The position numbers and the translations under genes are program-made. A stretch of DNA of 54,627 nt, from NCBI RefSeq assembly GCF_000292245.2, contig NZ_ALPT02000026.1:1-54627 (forward strand), given 5' to 3'. Below, piece by piece: positions 1 through 8,760 of this stretch; within the stretch, counting starts at the first letter, position 1; each line of letters opens with the position of its first letter. A model generated the notes under the pieces. That model searched no databases. It was not told the origin of the DNA and saw only the letters and a program-made list of their open reading frames with translations. The DNA comes from Alkalihalobacillus alcalophilus ATCC 27647 = CGMCC 1.3604. GTDB taxonomy: Bacteria > Bacillota > Bacilli > Bacillales > Bacillaceae_D.

Positions 1-617
1 GTGGGATAAGTAATGAAAAGCTGTGCTGTGGAAAATTAGGGTGCGAATAATGGGGGATAAGTAATGAAAAGCTGTGCAGTGCCAAATTAGAGTTCGAATA
101 AACTGGAATAAGTAATGAAAAGCCGAGCAGTGCCAAATTAAGGTGCGAATAAAGTGGGATAAGTAATGAAAAGCCGAGCAGTGCCAAATTAAGGTGCGAA
201 TAAACTGGAATAAGTAATGAAAAGCCGAGCAGTGCCAAATTAAGGTGCGAATAATGGGGAATAAGTAATGAAAAGCCGTGCTGTGAGAAATTAGAGTTCG
301 AATAAACTGGAATAGGTAATGAAAAAGTGGCAGTGGGCAAATTAGAGTTCGAATAGTGTGGGATAAGTAATGAAAAGCTGAGCTGTGCCAAATTAGGGTG
401 CGAATAAACCAAAATAGGTAATGAAAAGCCGAGCAGTGCCAAATTAGGGTGCGAATAAAGCGGGATAGGTAATGAAAAGCTGTGCTGTGTCAAATTAGAG
501 TTCGAATAAACTGGAATAAGTAATGAAAAGCCGAGCAGTGCCAAATTAAGGTGCGAATAAACCAGAATAAGTAATGAAATCCAATACTGTCGCAAATTAA
601 GGTGCGAATCATCGGTA
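1..617. repeat. Tandem array of a 51-bp unit (family A), about 12 copies
   Basis: The motif ATAAGTAATGAAAAG (or ATAGGTAATG) recurs at 6, 57, 108, 159, 210, 261, 312, 363, 414, 465, 516 and 567, exactly 51 bp apart every time with substitutions but no indels. The rest of each unit reads roughly CCGAGCAGTGCCAAATTAAG then GTGCGAATAA. The last copy decays near 617. The array begins at or before the window edge. The plus strand is full of stops. One minus-strand frame stays open through every copy (17 codons per unit) but has no ATG start. Three more copies with the same 51-bp spacing lie at 42517-42665. There are no unique spacers, so it is not a CRISPR array. Confidence 0.95.
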
Positions 618-666
618 TGAAAGGAATGAATGGCCAGTACATTAAAAAAATGTCATTTGTTTTTCC

Positions 667-735
667 TTGACGCTTATTCTTTGAAAGGGTAAAATGTTCA
701 GTATACTTTATCTTGTTAGTATATTAGTGTACTAA
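667..735 (+). promoter_or_regulatory. his operon promoter with downstream inverted repeat
   Basis: A sigma-A-like promoter is visible: TTGACG at 667-672, a 17-bp spacer and TAAAAT at 690-695. About 20 bp downstream lies an inverted repeat, TTAGTATA (716-723) and TGTACTAA (728-735), in the untranslated leader before hisZ. It could bind a repressor, but no regulator is assigned. No T-box or other large leader structure was recognised. Confidence 0.6.
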
Positions 736-787
736 AGTGTTTTGGTTTTATATAATAGATAAACAGAATGTTATTGAGGTGAGTAGA

Positions 788-1981
788 GTGACGAAGCCGT
801 TCATGTTTGAGAAGCCATTAGGTATGCGAGATACACTGCCAAAATTATATGAGACGAAAAGGGATGTTAGGGATAAAGTTTCAGCGGAAATTAAGAGTTG
901 GGGTTATCATTTTATTGAAACGCCGACTTTAGAATATTACGATACGGTTGGAGTTGCTTCGGCGATTTTGGATCAACAACTTTTTAAACTTTTAGACCAA
1001 CAAGGACGTTCATTAGTTTTGCGTCCGGATATGACAGCTCCGATTGCGAGGCTTGTTGCTTCGAGCTTAAAGGATGCGGCCTATCCATTGCGTTTAAGCT
1101 ATCAGTCAAATGTGTTTAGGGCCCAGCAGCATGAAGCCGGAAAGCCTGCTGAGTTTGAACAGATTGGAGTTGAGCTGATTGGTGATGGGACGATTAGTGC
1201 GGACGGTGAAGTGATTGCTTTAATGATATCTTCGTTAAAGCAGACGGGATTGAAACATTTCACTGTTGCCCTTGGTCATATTGGCTTTTTGCAGGCGTTA
1301 TTGCTTGATATTGTCGGCAATGCTGAACGGGCGGATGCACTTATTCGTTTTTTATATGAAAAAAATTATGTAGGGTTTAAGGAACATGTTAAAAGTTTGT
1401 CGTTGTCTTCCATTGATAAATCACGTTTACTAAAGCTTTTGAAATTACGTGGCAGTCAAGAAGTTTTAGGTGAAGCTAGCGAGATTATTCAAACAGAAGC
1501 AGGGAAAGCGGCCATTCAGGAGTTACAGGAACTTTGGTCAGTCCTACAAGCGTATCAATTAACCGATTATGTGAAATTTGATTTAAATCTTGTTTTACAT
1601 ATGAGCTATTATACAGGGGTTGTTTTTGAAGGATACGGGGATAAGTTAGGGGTTCCTGTCTCGAGTGGTGGCCGTTATGACGAACTTTTAGAAAAATTTA
1701 AGCGACCGGCACAGGCGACCGGTTTTGGGATTCGACTTGATTTATTAGTGGAAGCATTAGCAGAAGTGACGGAATTATCAGAGCAAGTTTGTATTATTTT
1801 TAGTCGTGAGCGTCGGGTGGAAGCGATTGAAGTGGCGACAAAAAAACGCCAAGAAGGTTATGCGGTTGTGATGCAGGATTTAGCGGGAATAAAGGACCTC
1901 GATTTAATGACGGAACAATATGATGATGTGCTTTATTTCATTGGCAAACAGCCTAAAGCTAAAGGAGGCATCTTAACATGA
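788..1981 (+). CDS. hisZ: ATP phosphoribosyltransferase regulatory subunit HisZ
   Basis: HisZ is a catalytically inactive relative of histidyl-tRNA synthetase. It associates with short-form HisG to form the first enzyme of histidine biosynthesis and carries the feedback control. The N-terminus (KPLGMRDTLP) and the motif LVLRPDMTAPIARL match class II HisRS-like folds, and SSGGRYDELL occurs late in the protein. A start upstream at GTG 737 is possible. GTG 788 is preferred because GAGGTGAG lies just before it and homologous proteins begin near the FEKP motif. The stop overlaps the hisG start by 4 bp (ATGA), indicating translational coupling. First gene of the eight-gene his operon. Confidence 0.93.
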   Translation: MTKPFMFEKPLGMRDTLPKLYETKRDVRDKVSAEIKSWGYHFIETPTLEYYDTVGVASAILDQQLFKLLDQQGRSLVLRPDMTAPIARLVASSLKDAAYPLRLSYQSNVFRAQQHEAGKPAEFEQIGVELIGDGTISADGEVIALMISSLKQTGLKHFTVALGHIGFLQALLLDIVGNAERADALIRFLYEKNYVGFKEHVKSLSLSSIDKSRLLKLLKLRGSQEVLGEASEIIQTEAGKAAIQELQELWSVLQAYQLTDYVKFDLNLVLHMSYYTGVVFEGYGDKLGVPVSSGGRYDELLEKFKRPAQATGFGIRLDLLVEALAEVTELSEQVCIIFSRERRVEAIEVATKKRQEGYAVVMQDLAGIKDLDLMTEQYDDVLYFIGKQPKAKGGILT

Positions 1982-2616
1982 GTGATTTATTAACAGTAGC
2001 GATGCCTAAAGGACGAATTTTTGAGGAGGCGGTTGAGCTTTTAAGGAAAGCTGGTTATGACCTTCCTGATGAATTTGAAAACTCGCGAAAGTTGATTATT
2101 GATGTACCAGAAGAGAAGATGAGGTTTATTTTAGCAAAACCGATGGATGTTCCCACTTATGTTGAGCATGGGGTGGCGGATATTGGAGTGGCGGGTAAGG
2201 ATGTTATGATTGAAGAAGAGCGTGATGTTTACGAGGTGCTTGATTTGAAAATTAGTGCTTGTTATTTAGCGGTCGCCGGTTTACCTGGTTATGCTAAAAA
2301 AGACATTAATCCTAAAGTTGCCTCGAAGTATCCGAATTTAGCGACTCAATATTTTAAAGAACAGGGCGAACAAGTGGAAATTATTAAATTAAATGGTTCG
2401 ATTGAACTGGCTCCATTAATTGGGCTAGCGGATCGAATTGTTGATATTGTTTCTACCGGGCAAACCTTAAAGGAAAATGGCTTAGTTGAATTGGAAACGA
2501 TTGTGCCGATAACGTCACGAATTATTGTTAATCCAGTGAGTTATCGTTTAAAAGATGAACGAATTGAGGAAATGGTCGAGCGATTATCGGTCGTTGTCGA
2601 GGAGGAGTTACGGTGA
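1978..2616 (+). CDS. hisG: ATP phosphoribosyltransferase, short form
   Basis: Catalyses condensation of ATP and PRPP, the committed step of histidine synthesis. At 212 residues it is the short form that lacks the C-terminal regulatory domain and needs HisZ, which is encoded immediately upstream. Visible family features are the N-terminal AMPKGRIFEEA segment, GVADIGVAGKDV near residues 65-76, and the PRPP-binding stretch ADRIVDIVSTGQTL near residues 150-163. Overlaps hisZ by 4 bp and hisD by 4 bp. Confidence 0.96.
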   Translation: MSDLLTVAMPKGRIFEEAVELLRKAGYDLPDEFENSRKLIIDVPEEKMRFILAKPMDVPTYVEHGVADIGVAGKDVMIEEERDVYEVLDLKISACYLAVAGLPGYAKKDINPKVASKYPNLATQYFKEQGEQVEIIKLNGSIELAPLIGLADRIVDIVSTGQTLKENGLVELETIVPITSRIIVNPVSYRLKDERIEEMVERLSVVVEEELR

Positions 2617-3884
2617 AAATTGTTCAATATGATGCCGATATAAGCATTAAACGTGACCTGGACTCAGGAACAGAGGAACAAGGGAAAGTTGTTACTGAAA
2701 TTATTGGAAAAGTTCGACAAGAAGGAGATGCAGCTTTAACTTATTTTACGGAAAAATTTGATCGAGCTGTATTAGAAGATTTAAAGGTACAAGAAGAGGA
2801 AGTCAAACAAGCTTATACTGAAATTGATGAAGAAACATTGGATGCTTTAAGAGCGGCGATTGAAAACATTCGCGACTTTCATCAAAGGCAAACCACTCAA
2901 TCATGGTTTACAACGAAAGCAGATGGGACGATGTTAGGCCAGAAAATTACGCCACTCGATTCAGCAGGCCTTTATGTGCCGGGGGGAAAAGCAGCTTATC
3001 CGTCTTCGATAATGATGAATGTTATTCCGGCTCAAGTGGCAGGAGTGGAGCGGATTGTGATGGTTTCCCCACCTCAACCGAATGGACAGCTTGAGCCAGT
3101 TGTCCTAGTCACCGCGCATGAACTGGGGGTAGAGGAGATTTATAAAGTTGGTGGGGCTCAGGCGATTGCGGCTTTAGCCTATGGTACAGAAACGATCCCA
3201 AAAGTAGATAAAATTACGGGGCCAGGCAATATTTTTGTCGCTCTTGCTAAAAGAGAGGTTTTTGGTGAAGTAGATATAGATATGATTGCTGGACCGAGTG
3301 AAATTGTTGTTTTGGCGGATGAACAAGCGAATATTGCTTATATTGCTGCGGATTTATTGTCACAGGCTGAGCATGATGAGCTTGCTTCTTCCGTGCTTGT
3401 GACTGAATCCCAAGTGTTAGCCGAAGCAGTCGCAAAAGAAGTTCAAAAGCAACTTGAGACGTTGCCAAGAAAAGAAATCGCTCAAGCCTCCCTTGAGCAA
3501 TATGGACAAATTATCGTAACGACTAATTTAGAAGAATCGATTAAGGTTGTGAATGAACTAGCACCAGAGCATTTAGAAATTTTGACAAAAGAGCCATTAA
3601 ATATTGTCGGGAAAATTCGTCATGCCGGGGCGATTTTTCTTGGAGAGTATAGCTCTGAGCCAGTGGGTGATTATTTTGCTGGCACCAATCATATTTTACC
3701 AACGAATGGAACAGCTCGATTTTCGAGTCCATTAAGTGTGGATGATTTTACGAAAAAAACGAGCATTATCTCTTATAGTGAAAAAGCTCTTGTTGAAAAT
3801 GGCTCAAAAATTGCCACGATTGCCCGCTTAGAAGGGTTAGAAGCACATGCCCGAGCGATTGAAATACGATTGGAGGAAAAATGA
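2613..3884 (+). CDS. hisD: Histidinol dehydrogenase
   Basis: Zinc enzyme that oxidises L-histidinol to L-histidine in two NAD-dependent steps, the end of the pathway. Length is 423 residues, normal for the family. Visible signature segments are the Gly-rich GLYVPGGKAAYPSS, VGGAQAIAALAYGT, GPGNIFVALAKR and MIAGPSEIVV. Zinc and base residues fall in the QAEHDE and PEHLE segments. Starts with GTG directly behind the GGAGG of the hisG end and overlaps hisG by 4 bp. The hisB start follows within the hisD stop region. Confidence 0.96.
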   Translation: MKIVQYDADISIKRDLDSGTEEQGKVVTEIIGKVRQEGDAALTYFTEKFDRAVLEDLKVQEEEVKQAYTEIDEETLDALRAAIENIRDFHQRQTTQSWFTTKADGTMLGQKITPLDSAGLYVPGGKAAYPSSIMMNVIPAQVAGVERIVMVSPPQPNGQLEPVVLVTAHELGVEEIYKVGGAQAIAALAYGTETIPKVDKITGPGNIFVALAKREVFGEVDIDMIAGPSEIVVLADEQANIAYIAADLLSQAEHDELASSVLVTESQVLAEAVAKEVQKQLETLPRKEIAQASLEQYGQIIVTTNLEESIKVVNELAPEHLEILTKEPLNIVGKIRHAGAIFLGEYSSEPVGDYFAGTNHILPTNGTARFSSPLSVDDFTKKTSIISYSEKALVENGSKIATIARLEGLEAHARAIEIRLEEK

Positions 3885-4474
3885 TGGAATCAAGACGTGC
3901 ATTTATTGAACGAAACACAGGGGAGACACAAATTAAATTAGATTTTTCCGTAGATGGAGAAGGGATTTCAGATTTAAAAACAGGCGTGCCCTTTATGAGC
4001 CATATGCTTGATTTATTTACAAAGCATGGCCACTTTAATTTAACGGTCGATGCCACTGGCGATATTGAGGTCGATGATCATCATACAACCGAGGATATTG
4101 GCATTTGCCTTGGATATGCTTTAAAAGAAGCGTTAGGCGATAAAAAAGGGATTAAGCGTTATGGAAGTGCGTTCGTTCCAATGGATGAGGCATTAGCACA
4201 AGTGGTCGTCGATTTAAGCAATCGTCCACACTTAGAGTTTCGAGCTGAACTACCGAGTCAAAAAGTCGGCACTTTTGATACGGAGCTTGTCCATGAATTT
4301 TTGTGGAAGCTCGCACTTGAAGCTCGAATGAATTTACATGTTATCGTCCATTATGGTCAAAATACACATCACATCATTGAAGCGATTTTTAAAGCATTAG
4401 CACGAGCACTTGATGAGGCAACGACAATCGATAGTCGTGTGAAGGGCATCCCCTCAACGAAAGGGATGTTATAA
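3884..4474 (+). CDS. hisB: Imidazoleglycerol-phosphate dehydratase
   Basis: Manganese enzyme that dehydrates imidazole glycerol phosphate to imidazole acetol phosphate. It is monofunctional (about 196 residues), without the fused histidinol phosphatase of enterobacteria, so the phosphatase must be elsewhere. The two metal-binding His motifs are visible: DDHHTTEDIG in the first half and THHIIEAIFKA in the second. Two in-frame ATGs occur at 3881 and 3884. The second is 7 bp from GGAGG and is preferred. Both overlap the hisD stop. Confidence 0.95.
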   Translation: MESRRAFIERNTGETQIKLDFSVDGEGISDLKTGVPFMSHMLDLFTKHGHFNLTVDATGDIEVDDHHTTEDIGICLGYALKEALGDKKGIKRYGSAFVPMDEALAQVVVDLSNRPHLEFRAELPSQKVGTFDTELVHEFLWKLALEARMNLHVIVHYGQNTHHIIEAIFKALARALDEATTIDSRVKGIPSTKGML

Positions 4475-5116
4475 ATGATTGGAATTGTCGATTACGGCAT
4501 GGGCAATTTGCACAGTGTCAGCAAAGCATTAGAGCGTTTAGGATATAAGTATATTATTAGTGAAAAAATTGAAGAATTAGTCGAAATGGATGGACTGATT
4601 TTACCTGGTGTTGGGGCATTTCCTGATGCGATGGAAATTTTGCAAGAAACCGGTTTGGCCGCCTTTTTACAGGATTGGACGTATGCCAAAAAGCCGTTAC
4701 TTGGTATTTGCCTCGGGATGCAGCTCTTATTTCAAGAAAGTACAGAACATGGACAGACAAAGGGCATTGGTTTATTGCCGGGTCGGGTTGAACGTTTTTC
4801 AGGCGTAACACCTGAAGGCAAAACTTATAAAGTGCCACATATGGGCTGGAATTTGCTTCATTTCACTGAGCGAGAGCACCCACTGCTTGAAAATGTCGAG
4901 GAGGGTCATGTTTATTTTGTTCACTCTTATGTCGTAAAAACCGAAGATCCATCTGTACTAGTAGCAACGGCTGAATATGATGGTCCTGTTCCAGCAGTAG
5001 TGGCCCGTGGTTCTGTGATGGCAACGCAATTTCACCCAGAAAAAAGCAGTGAGGTTGGGATGCAAATCTTAAAGAATTTCGGAAAAATCGTTGAGGAGGA
5101 AGCAGAGCGTGAGTGA
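4475..5116 (+). CDS. hisH: Imidazole glycerol phosphate synthase, glutaminase subunit
   Basis: Class I glutamine amidotransferase that supplies ammonia to HisF. The nucleophile Cys79 sits in LLGICLGMQLLF, and the His-Glu pair of the triad is in FHPEKSS near the C-terminus. Length of 213 residues is typical. The start codon directly follows the hisB stop, and the end overlaps hisA by 8 bp. The partner HisF is encoded two genes downstream in the same operon. Confidence 0.96.
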   Translation: MIGIVDYGMGNLHSVSKALERLGYKYIISEKIEELVEMDGLILPGVGAFPDAMEILQETGLAAFLQDWTYAKKPLLGICLGMQLLFQESTEHGQTKGIGLLPGRVERFSGVTPEGKTYKVPHMGWNLLHFTEREHPLLENVEEGHVYFVHSYVVKTEDPSVLVATAEYDGPVPAVVARGSVMATQFHPEKSSEVGMQILKNFGKIVEEEAERE

Positions 5117-5846
5117 TTTTATCATATATCCAGCAATCGATATGCGTGATGGAAAATGTGTCCGCCTCGTACAAGGGGATTACAATCAAGAAACGATTTA
5201 TGGAGATTCTCCTTTTGAAATGGCGAAATCATTTGCAGAAGCTGGAGCAAAATGGATACATATGGTCGATTTAGACGGTGCGAAGGCGAAAAAGCGAGTC
5301 AATCATGAATTTGTCATTCGTGTCGCCCAAGAGCTTGATGTTTCTGTCCAAATAGGTGGAGGAATCCGAACGGCTGAAGATGTTGCTTTTTATCTTGAGG
5401 CGGGAGTCGATCGAGTTATTCTAGGTAGTGTGGCTGTCCAAAACCCTGCGTTTACAAAAGAAATGTTGGCCAAGTATGGCGGCGATAAAATTGTGATCGG
5501 AATAGATGCCCGTGATGGTTATGTCGCGACAGAAGGCTGGCTTGAAACTTCAAGTGTGAAGGCGGAAGAACTCGGAAAAGAATTAGCCCGATTTGGAGCG
5601 GAAGTATTTATTTTTACGGATATTTCACGTGATGGGATGTTGAGCGGACCAAATACGGAAGCGATTGTCACTCTAGCCAAAGCGACCGGAAAAGAAGTCA
5701 TTGCATCCGGTGGGGTAAGTAATTTAAAAGATTTACAGGAACTGCGAGCGAGTAGTGCTGATGGAGTCGCCGGAGCAATTGTCGGTAAAGCTTTATATAC
5801 GAATCAATTTACTTTAGCCGAGGCTCTTACAGGGAAGGAGGAATAG
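5109..5846 (+). CDS. hisA: ProFAR isomerase HisA
   Basis: (beta/alpha)8-barrel isomerase that converts ProFAR to PRFAR. The first catalytic Asp lies in YPAIDMRDGKCVRL and the second in GIDARDGYVAT. Phosphate-binding Gly motifs IGGGIRT and ASGGVSNL are visible. The best start is GTG 5109, nine bases after GAGGAGGA. A longer reading from TTG 5091 would include the ribosome binding site itself. The paralogous half-barrel similarity to HisF is evident in these motifs. Confidence 0.94.
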   Translation: MSDFIIYPAIDMRDGKCVRLVQGDYNQETIYGDSPFEMAKSFAEAGAKWIHMVDLDGAKAKKRVNHEFVIRVAQELDVSVQIGGGIRTAEDVAFYLEAGVDRVILGSVAVQNPAFTKEMLAKYGGDKIVIGIDARDGYVATEGWLETSSVKAEELGKELARFGAEVFIFTDISRDGMLSGPNTEAIVTLAKATGKEVIASGGVSNLKDLQELRASSADGVAGAIVGKALYTNQFTLAEALTGKEE

Positions 5847-5849
5847 GTG

Positions 5850-6608
5850 ATGTTAACGAAAAGAATCATTCCTTGTTTAGATGTCAAAGAGGGGCGTGTT
5901 GTTAAAGGAGTACAATTTGTTGATCTTCGTGATGCTGGTGATCCGGTTGAGTTAGCCGCTTTTTATGATGAGCAGGGAGCCGATGAATTGGTGTTTCTCG
6001 ATATTTCTGCTTCGCATGAAGGACGCGAAACAATGATTGATGTTGTTGAGGAAGTTGCTGCTAAATTAGCGATTCCCTTTACAGTTGGTGGCGGTATTAA
6101 CACATTAGAGGATATGAAACGGGTTCTTCGTGCGGGGGCCGATAAAGTTTCTCTTAATACAGCCGCCGTGAAAAGGCCGGAATTAATCAAAGAAGGAGCC
6201 GACTTTTTCGGTTCTCAATGTATTGTCGTCGCGATTGATGCTAAATACGATGAGGCTCTCGGTTCTTGGAGAATTTATACCCATGGAGGCCGCCAAGCGA
6301 CGGATTGGGAAGTCATCTCTTGGGCAAAAGAAGCCGTCCGTTTAGGTGCAGGGGAATTTTTATTAACAAGTATGGACCAAGATGGCGAGAAAAAAGGCTT
6401 TGATCTTGCGTTGACAAAAGCAGTAAGTGAGGCAGTTTCAGTGCCAGTTATCGCCTCCGGTGGAGCTGGAGCGGCGGCTGATTTTGATGAGGTGTTTGTG
6501 AAGGCAAATGCAGACGCGGCGTTGGCAGCTTCGATTTTTCATTATAAAGAAACATCTGTTGCCGAAGTAAAAGAGTATTTAAAAGAGAAAGGTGTGCCTG
6601 TTCGATGA
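5850..6608 (+). CDS. hisF: Imidazole glycerol phosphate synthase, cyclase subunit
   Basis: Barrel enzyme that uses ammonia from HisH to convert PRFAR to imidazole glycerol phosphate plus AICAR. Catalytic Asp residues are visible in IIPCLDVKEGRVVKG at the N-terminus and VVAIDAKYD in the middle. Phosphate-binding TVGGGINT and IASGGAGA follow. ATG 5850 is chosen over GTG 5847 because it lies about 7 bp from GGAGG (5838-5842). It overlaps hisI by 4 bp. Confidence 0.95.
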   Translation: MLTKRIIPCLDVKEGRVVKGVQFVDLRDAGDPVELAAFYDEQGADELVFLDISASHEGRETMIDVVEEVAAKLAIPFTVGGGINTLEDMKRVLRAGADKVSLNTAAVKRPELIKEGADFFGSQCIVVAIDAKYDEALGSWRIYTHGGRQATDWEVISWAKEAVRLGAGEFLLTSMDQDGEKKGFDLALTKAVSEAVSVPVIASGGAGAAADFDEVFVKANADAALAASIFHYKETSVAEVKEYLKEKGVPVR

Positions 6609-7276
6609 ATATAGAGAAAGTTCGTTTTGATGAAAAAGGTCTCGTATCTGCGATCGTCCAGGATGCTGTTTCCAAAGAAGTATTAACATTAGCTTATATG
6701 AATAAAGAATCACTTAAGAAATCATTGGAAACAAAAGAAACATGGTTTTACAGTCGTTCTCGCCAGGAGCTTTGGCATAAAGGTGGAACATCAGGTAATA
6801 CACAATCTATTATTGATATCCGCTTTGATTGTGATGCAGACGCTCTACTTGTTTTAGTCGAACCAGCAGGGCCAGCTTGCCATACAGGTAGTTACACTTG
6901 TTTTACAAATTCATTAGTTGAAGAGCCGAGCCGTAATGATGAGCAGGAGTCGATTGAGCGACAAAAATTGATTAACGGACGTGCTGATCGATATGCAATT
7001 TTGAATGAACTAGAATCCGTTATCGCCACTCGGGAAGCGGAAATGCCTGAAGGAGCTTATACGACCTATCTTTTTGAAAAAGGTGTCGACAAAATTTTAA
7101 AAAAGGTCGGTGAAGAGGCAGGAGAAGTCATCATCGCCGCTAAAAACCGTGATCCAGAAGAATTAAAATGGGAAGTAGCAGACTTGTTATACCACTTGCT
7201 CGTCCTATTGCGCGAACAAAAGTTACCAATTGACGAAGTGCTGGCCGTATTAGAAGAACGACATAGCGGGAGTTAG
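6605..7276 (+). CDS. hisI: Bifunctional phosphoribosyl-AMP cyclohydrolase / phosphoribosyl-ATP pyrophosphatase
   Basis: Fused HisIE protein performing the second and third steps of histidine synthesis. The N-terminal HisI domain (about residues 1-115) shows the zinc and active-site pattern FDCDADALL and GPACHTGSYTCF. The C-terminal HisE domain (about 130-223) shows the MazG-like helical motif KKVGEEAGEVIIAAK and ADLLYHLLVLL. It is the last gene of the his operon, followed within 20 bp by a strong terminator. Confidence 0.95.
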   Translation: MNIEKVRFDEKGLVSAIVQDAVSKEVLTLAYMNKESLKKSLETKETWFYSRSRQELWHKGGTSGNTQSIIDIRFDCDADALLVLVEPAGPACHTGSYTCFTNSLVEEPSRNDEQESIERQKLINGRADRYAILNELESVIATREAEMPEGAYTTYLFEKGVDKILKKVGEEAGEVIIAAKNRDPEELKWEVADLLYHLLVLLREQKLPIDEVLAVLEERHSGS

Positions 7277-7293
7277 CGTGCAGAGCAAGAGCG

Positions 7294-7324
7294 AAAAATC
7301 ACTATTTAGGTAGTGATTTTTTTG
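7294..7324 (+). terminator. Rho-independent terminator of the his operon
   Basis: AAAAATCACTA (7294-7304) pairs with TAGTGATTTT (7311-7320) around a 6-nt loop and runs into a T tract. It lies directly after hisI. Confidence 0.9.
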
Positions 7325-7340
7325 TTTGGAGTTTTTGGCT

Positions 7341-7465
7341 GGCGATGATGTGTAAAAAAGGGAGGAGGAACGTTGCCACAAGTGTTTTGATCAGCGATGA
7401 TGCATAAAAAAGAGGGGAAGTGCCGTCAAAAGTGCTTTAGCTGAGCAACGTCACCAACCATCACT
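7341..7465. repeat. Short 52-bp repeat tract (family C)
   Basis: GCGATGATG followed by CATAAAAAAG or TGTAAAAAAG occurs at 7342 and 7394, 52 bp apart. A decayed third part (GTCAAAAGTGCTTTAGC) shares wording with the repeats at 46850-47065. It lies between the his terminator and the next promoter. Non-coding as far as can be seen. Confidence 0.6.
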
Positions 7466-7530
7466 TTTACCACCGAAATAGTCGCATTCTAATTGTATAA
7501 ATATCCATTTTTATAATTCCTGAAAAAATG

Positions 7531-7559
7531 TGTCGAAAGCTCCGGTGATATAGTATAAT
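7531..7559 (+). promoter_or_regulatory. Probable promoter of the TPR gene
   Basis: A good -10 TATAAT is present at 7554-7559, 36 bp before the start codon. The -35 position (TGTCGA at 17-bp spacing) matches poorly, so this may be a weak or activated promoter. Confidence 0.4.
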
Positions 7560-7595
7560 TGGAGCAATGAATCAACACTGGAGGTCAAGCGCTTC

Positions 7596-8657
7596 ATGGA
7601 ATTAACTCCTCAGCATGAAGGAAGAAAGGTCATACCTTTTATACAAAATGGTGATTATTTCTTTCAAAGAGGCCTAATTGCCTATCGAAAAAAACATTTA
7701 CAACGGGCTGTTAAACTTTTTCAGCGGGCAGTAAAGCTGACGAATCAGGAGCCTGTTTTTCACGTTCAGTTAGCAGCTGTCTTATCAGAAATGGGTCATT
7801 ATGAAGAGTCGAATGAAATCTTGCGAAACGTTTTAGTGGAGCATGATGAAGGCGGACAAAGTGACTGTTATTTTTTTATGGCCAATAACTACGCTTATTT
7901 AGGTCTGTTTGATAAGGCACAAGGAGCGGCGGAACGATATATACAATTTAATCCTGATGGACAGTTCTTTCAGGATGCAAAAGATTTATTGGATTTATTA
8001 GAAGTCGAGTATGAGGATATTTCTTTATGGAATGAGAATGATATGGATTATGAGGCAAGTGATGACTTTCTTATCGAGCATGAAAAAGCTCGTAACTATT
8101 TAAAAAATGGTGATTTTCAGGCGGCTATTCCGATTTTAGAAGAAATTACAAAGAAACATCCATCGCATTGGGCGGCTTTTAATCATTTAGCAGAGGCATT
8201 TTTCCGAACAGGTGATGAAAGAGCCTTCCATATTTCTTCACATGTTTTAAAAGAGGATGAAAGCAATTTATTTGTGCGTGCGAATTTGGCTTTATTTTTT
8301 CTTCAAAAAGATGAAAAAGAGCAGGCGGAACCTTTTTTACAGCCGATCCGCATTGTGTATCCGATTGATTATGAAAATTATTTGTTTGTTGCGGAAGTGT
8401 TATGTGCAGCAGGTGAATATGAGAATGTGAAAGAAAGATTTGAGAGGATGGCGGATAGTTTTTATGAGGATAGTCCGCAATGGTTATTTTGTTATGCGGT
8501 CGCATTAGCCAACACAGATGAGCTCACAAAAGCGATTCGATATTTAAAGAAATCGGTTTCGTTAGGGCATGATAAAGCTACGATGATGTTAGCAAATTTA
8601 AAAAAAGACGAACTCTCAGCTGATGATTGGGTTTATCACCCTTGGGAATCCTATTAA
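7596..8657 (+). CDS. Tetratricopeptide-repeat protein (YvcD-like)
   Basis: A soluble protein of 353 residues with several TPR-like helical pairs. Examples are YRKKHLQRAVKLFQRAVKL near residues 31-49 followed by HVQLAAVLSEMGHYEESNEIL, then LKNGDFQAAIPILEEIT in the middle and FCYAVALANTDELTKAIRYL at the end. No signal peptide or membrane segment is seen. In Bacillus a TPR gene lies at this position between his genes and trxB. Its biochemical role is not known to me. ATG 7596 follows GGAGGTC with suitable spacing. Confidence 0.8.
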   Translation: MELTPQHEGRKVIPFIQNGDYFFQRGLIAYRKKHLQRAVKLFQRAVKLTNQEPVFHVQLAAVLSEMGHYEESNEILRNVLVEHDEGGQSDCYFFMANNYAYLGLFDKAQGAAERYIQFNPDGQFFQDAKDLLDLLEVEYEDISLWNENDMDYEASDDFLIEHEKARNYLKNGDFQAAIPILEEITKKHPSHWAAFNHLAEAFFRTGDERAFHISSHVLKEDESNLFVRANLALFFLQKDEKEQAEPFLQPIRIVYPIDYENYLFVAEVLCAAGEYENVKERFERMADSFYEDSPQWLFCYAVALANTDELTKAIRYLKKSVSLGHDKATMMLANLKKDELSADDWVYHPWESY

Positions 8658-8760
8658 TGGTTCGGCAATGGTTAACATGAGCAGGATAATAGACTTTTGA
8701 AGGCCATTTCGATACGATGAATTTAGATATAAAGAGGTTAAGGAAATAGGGAGTGATCGA

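Noticed and set aside
1..617. CRISPR array
   Set aside because: The 51-bp units are contiguous and diverged along their whole length, with no constant repeat and unique spacer pattern and no cas genes.
3247..3732. Antisense ORFs inside hisD
   Set aside because: No ribosome binding sites, no recognisable domains, and they lie opposite a well conserved gene.
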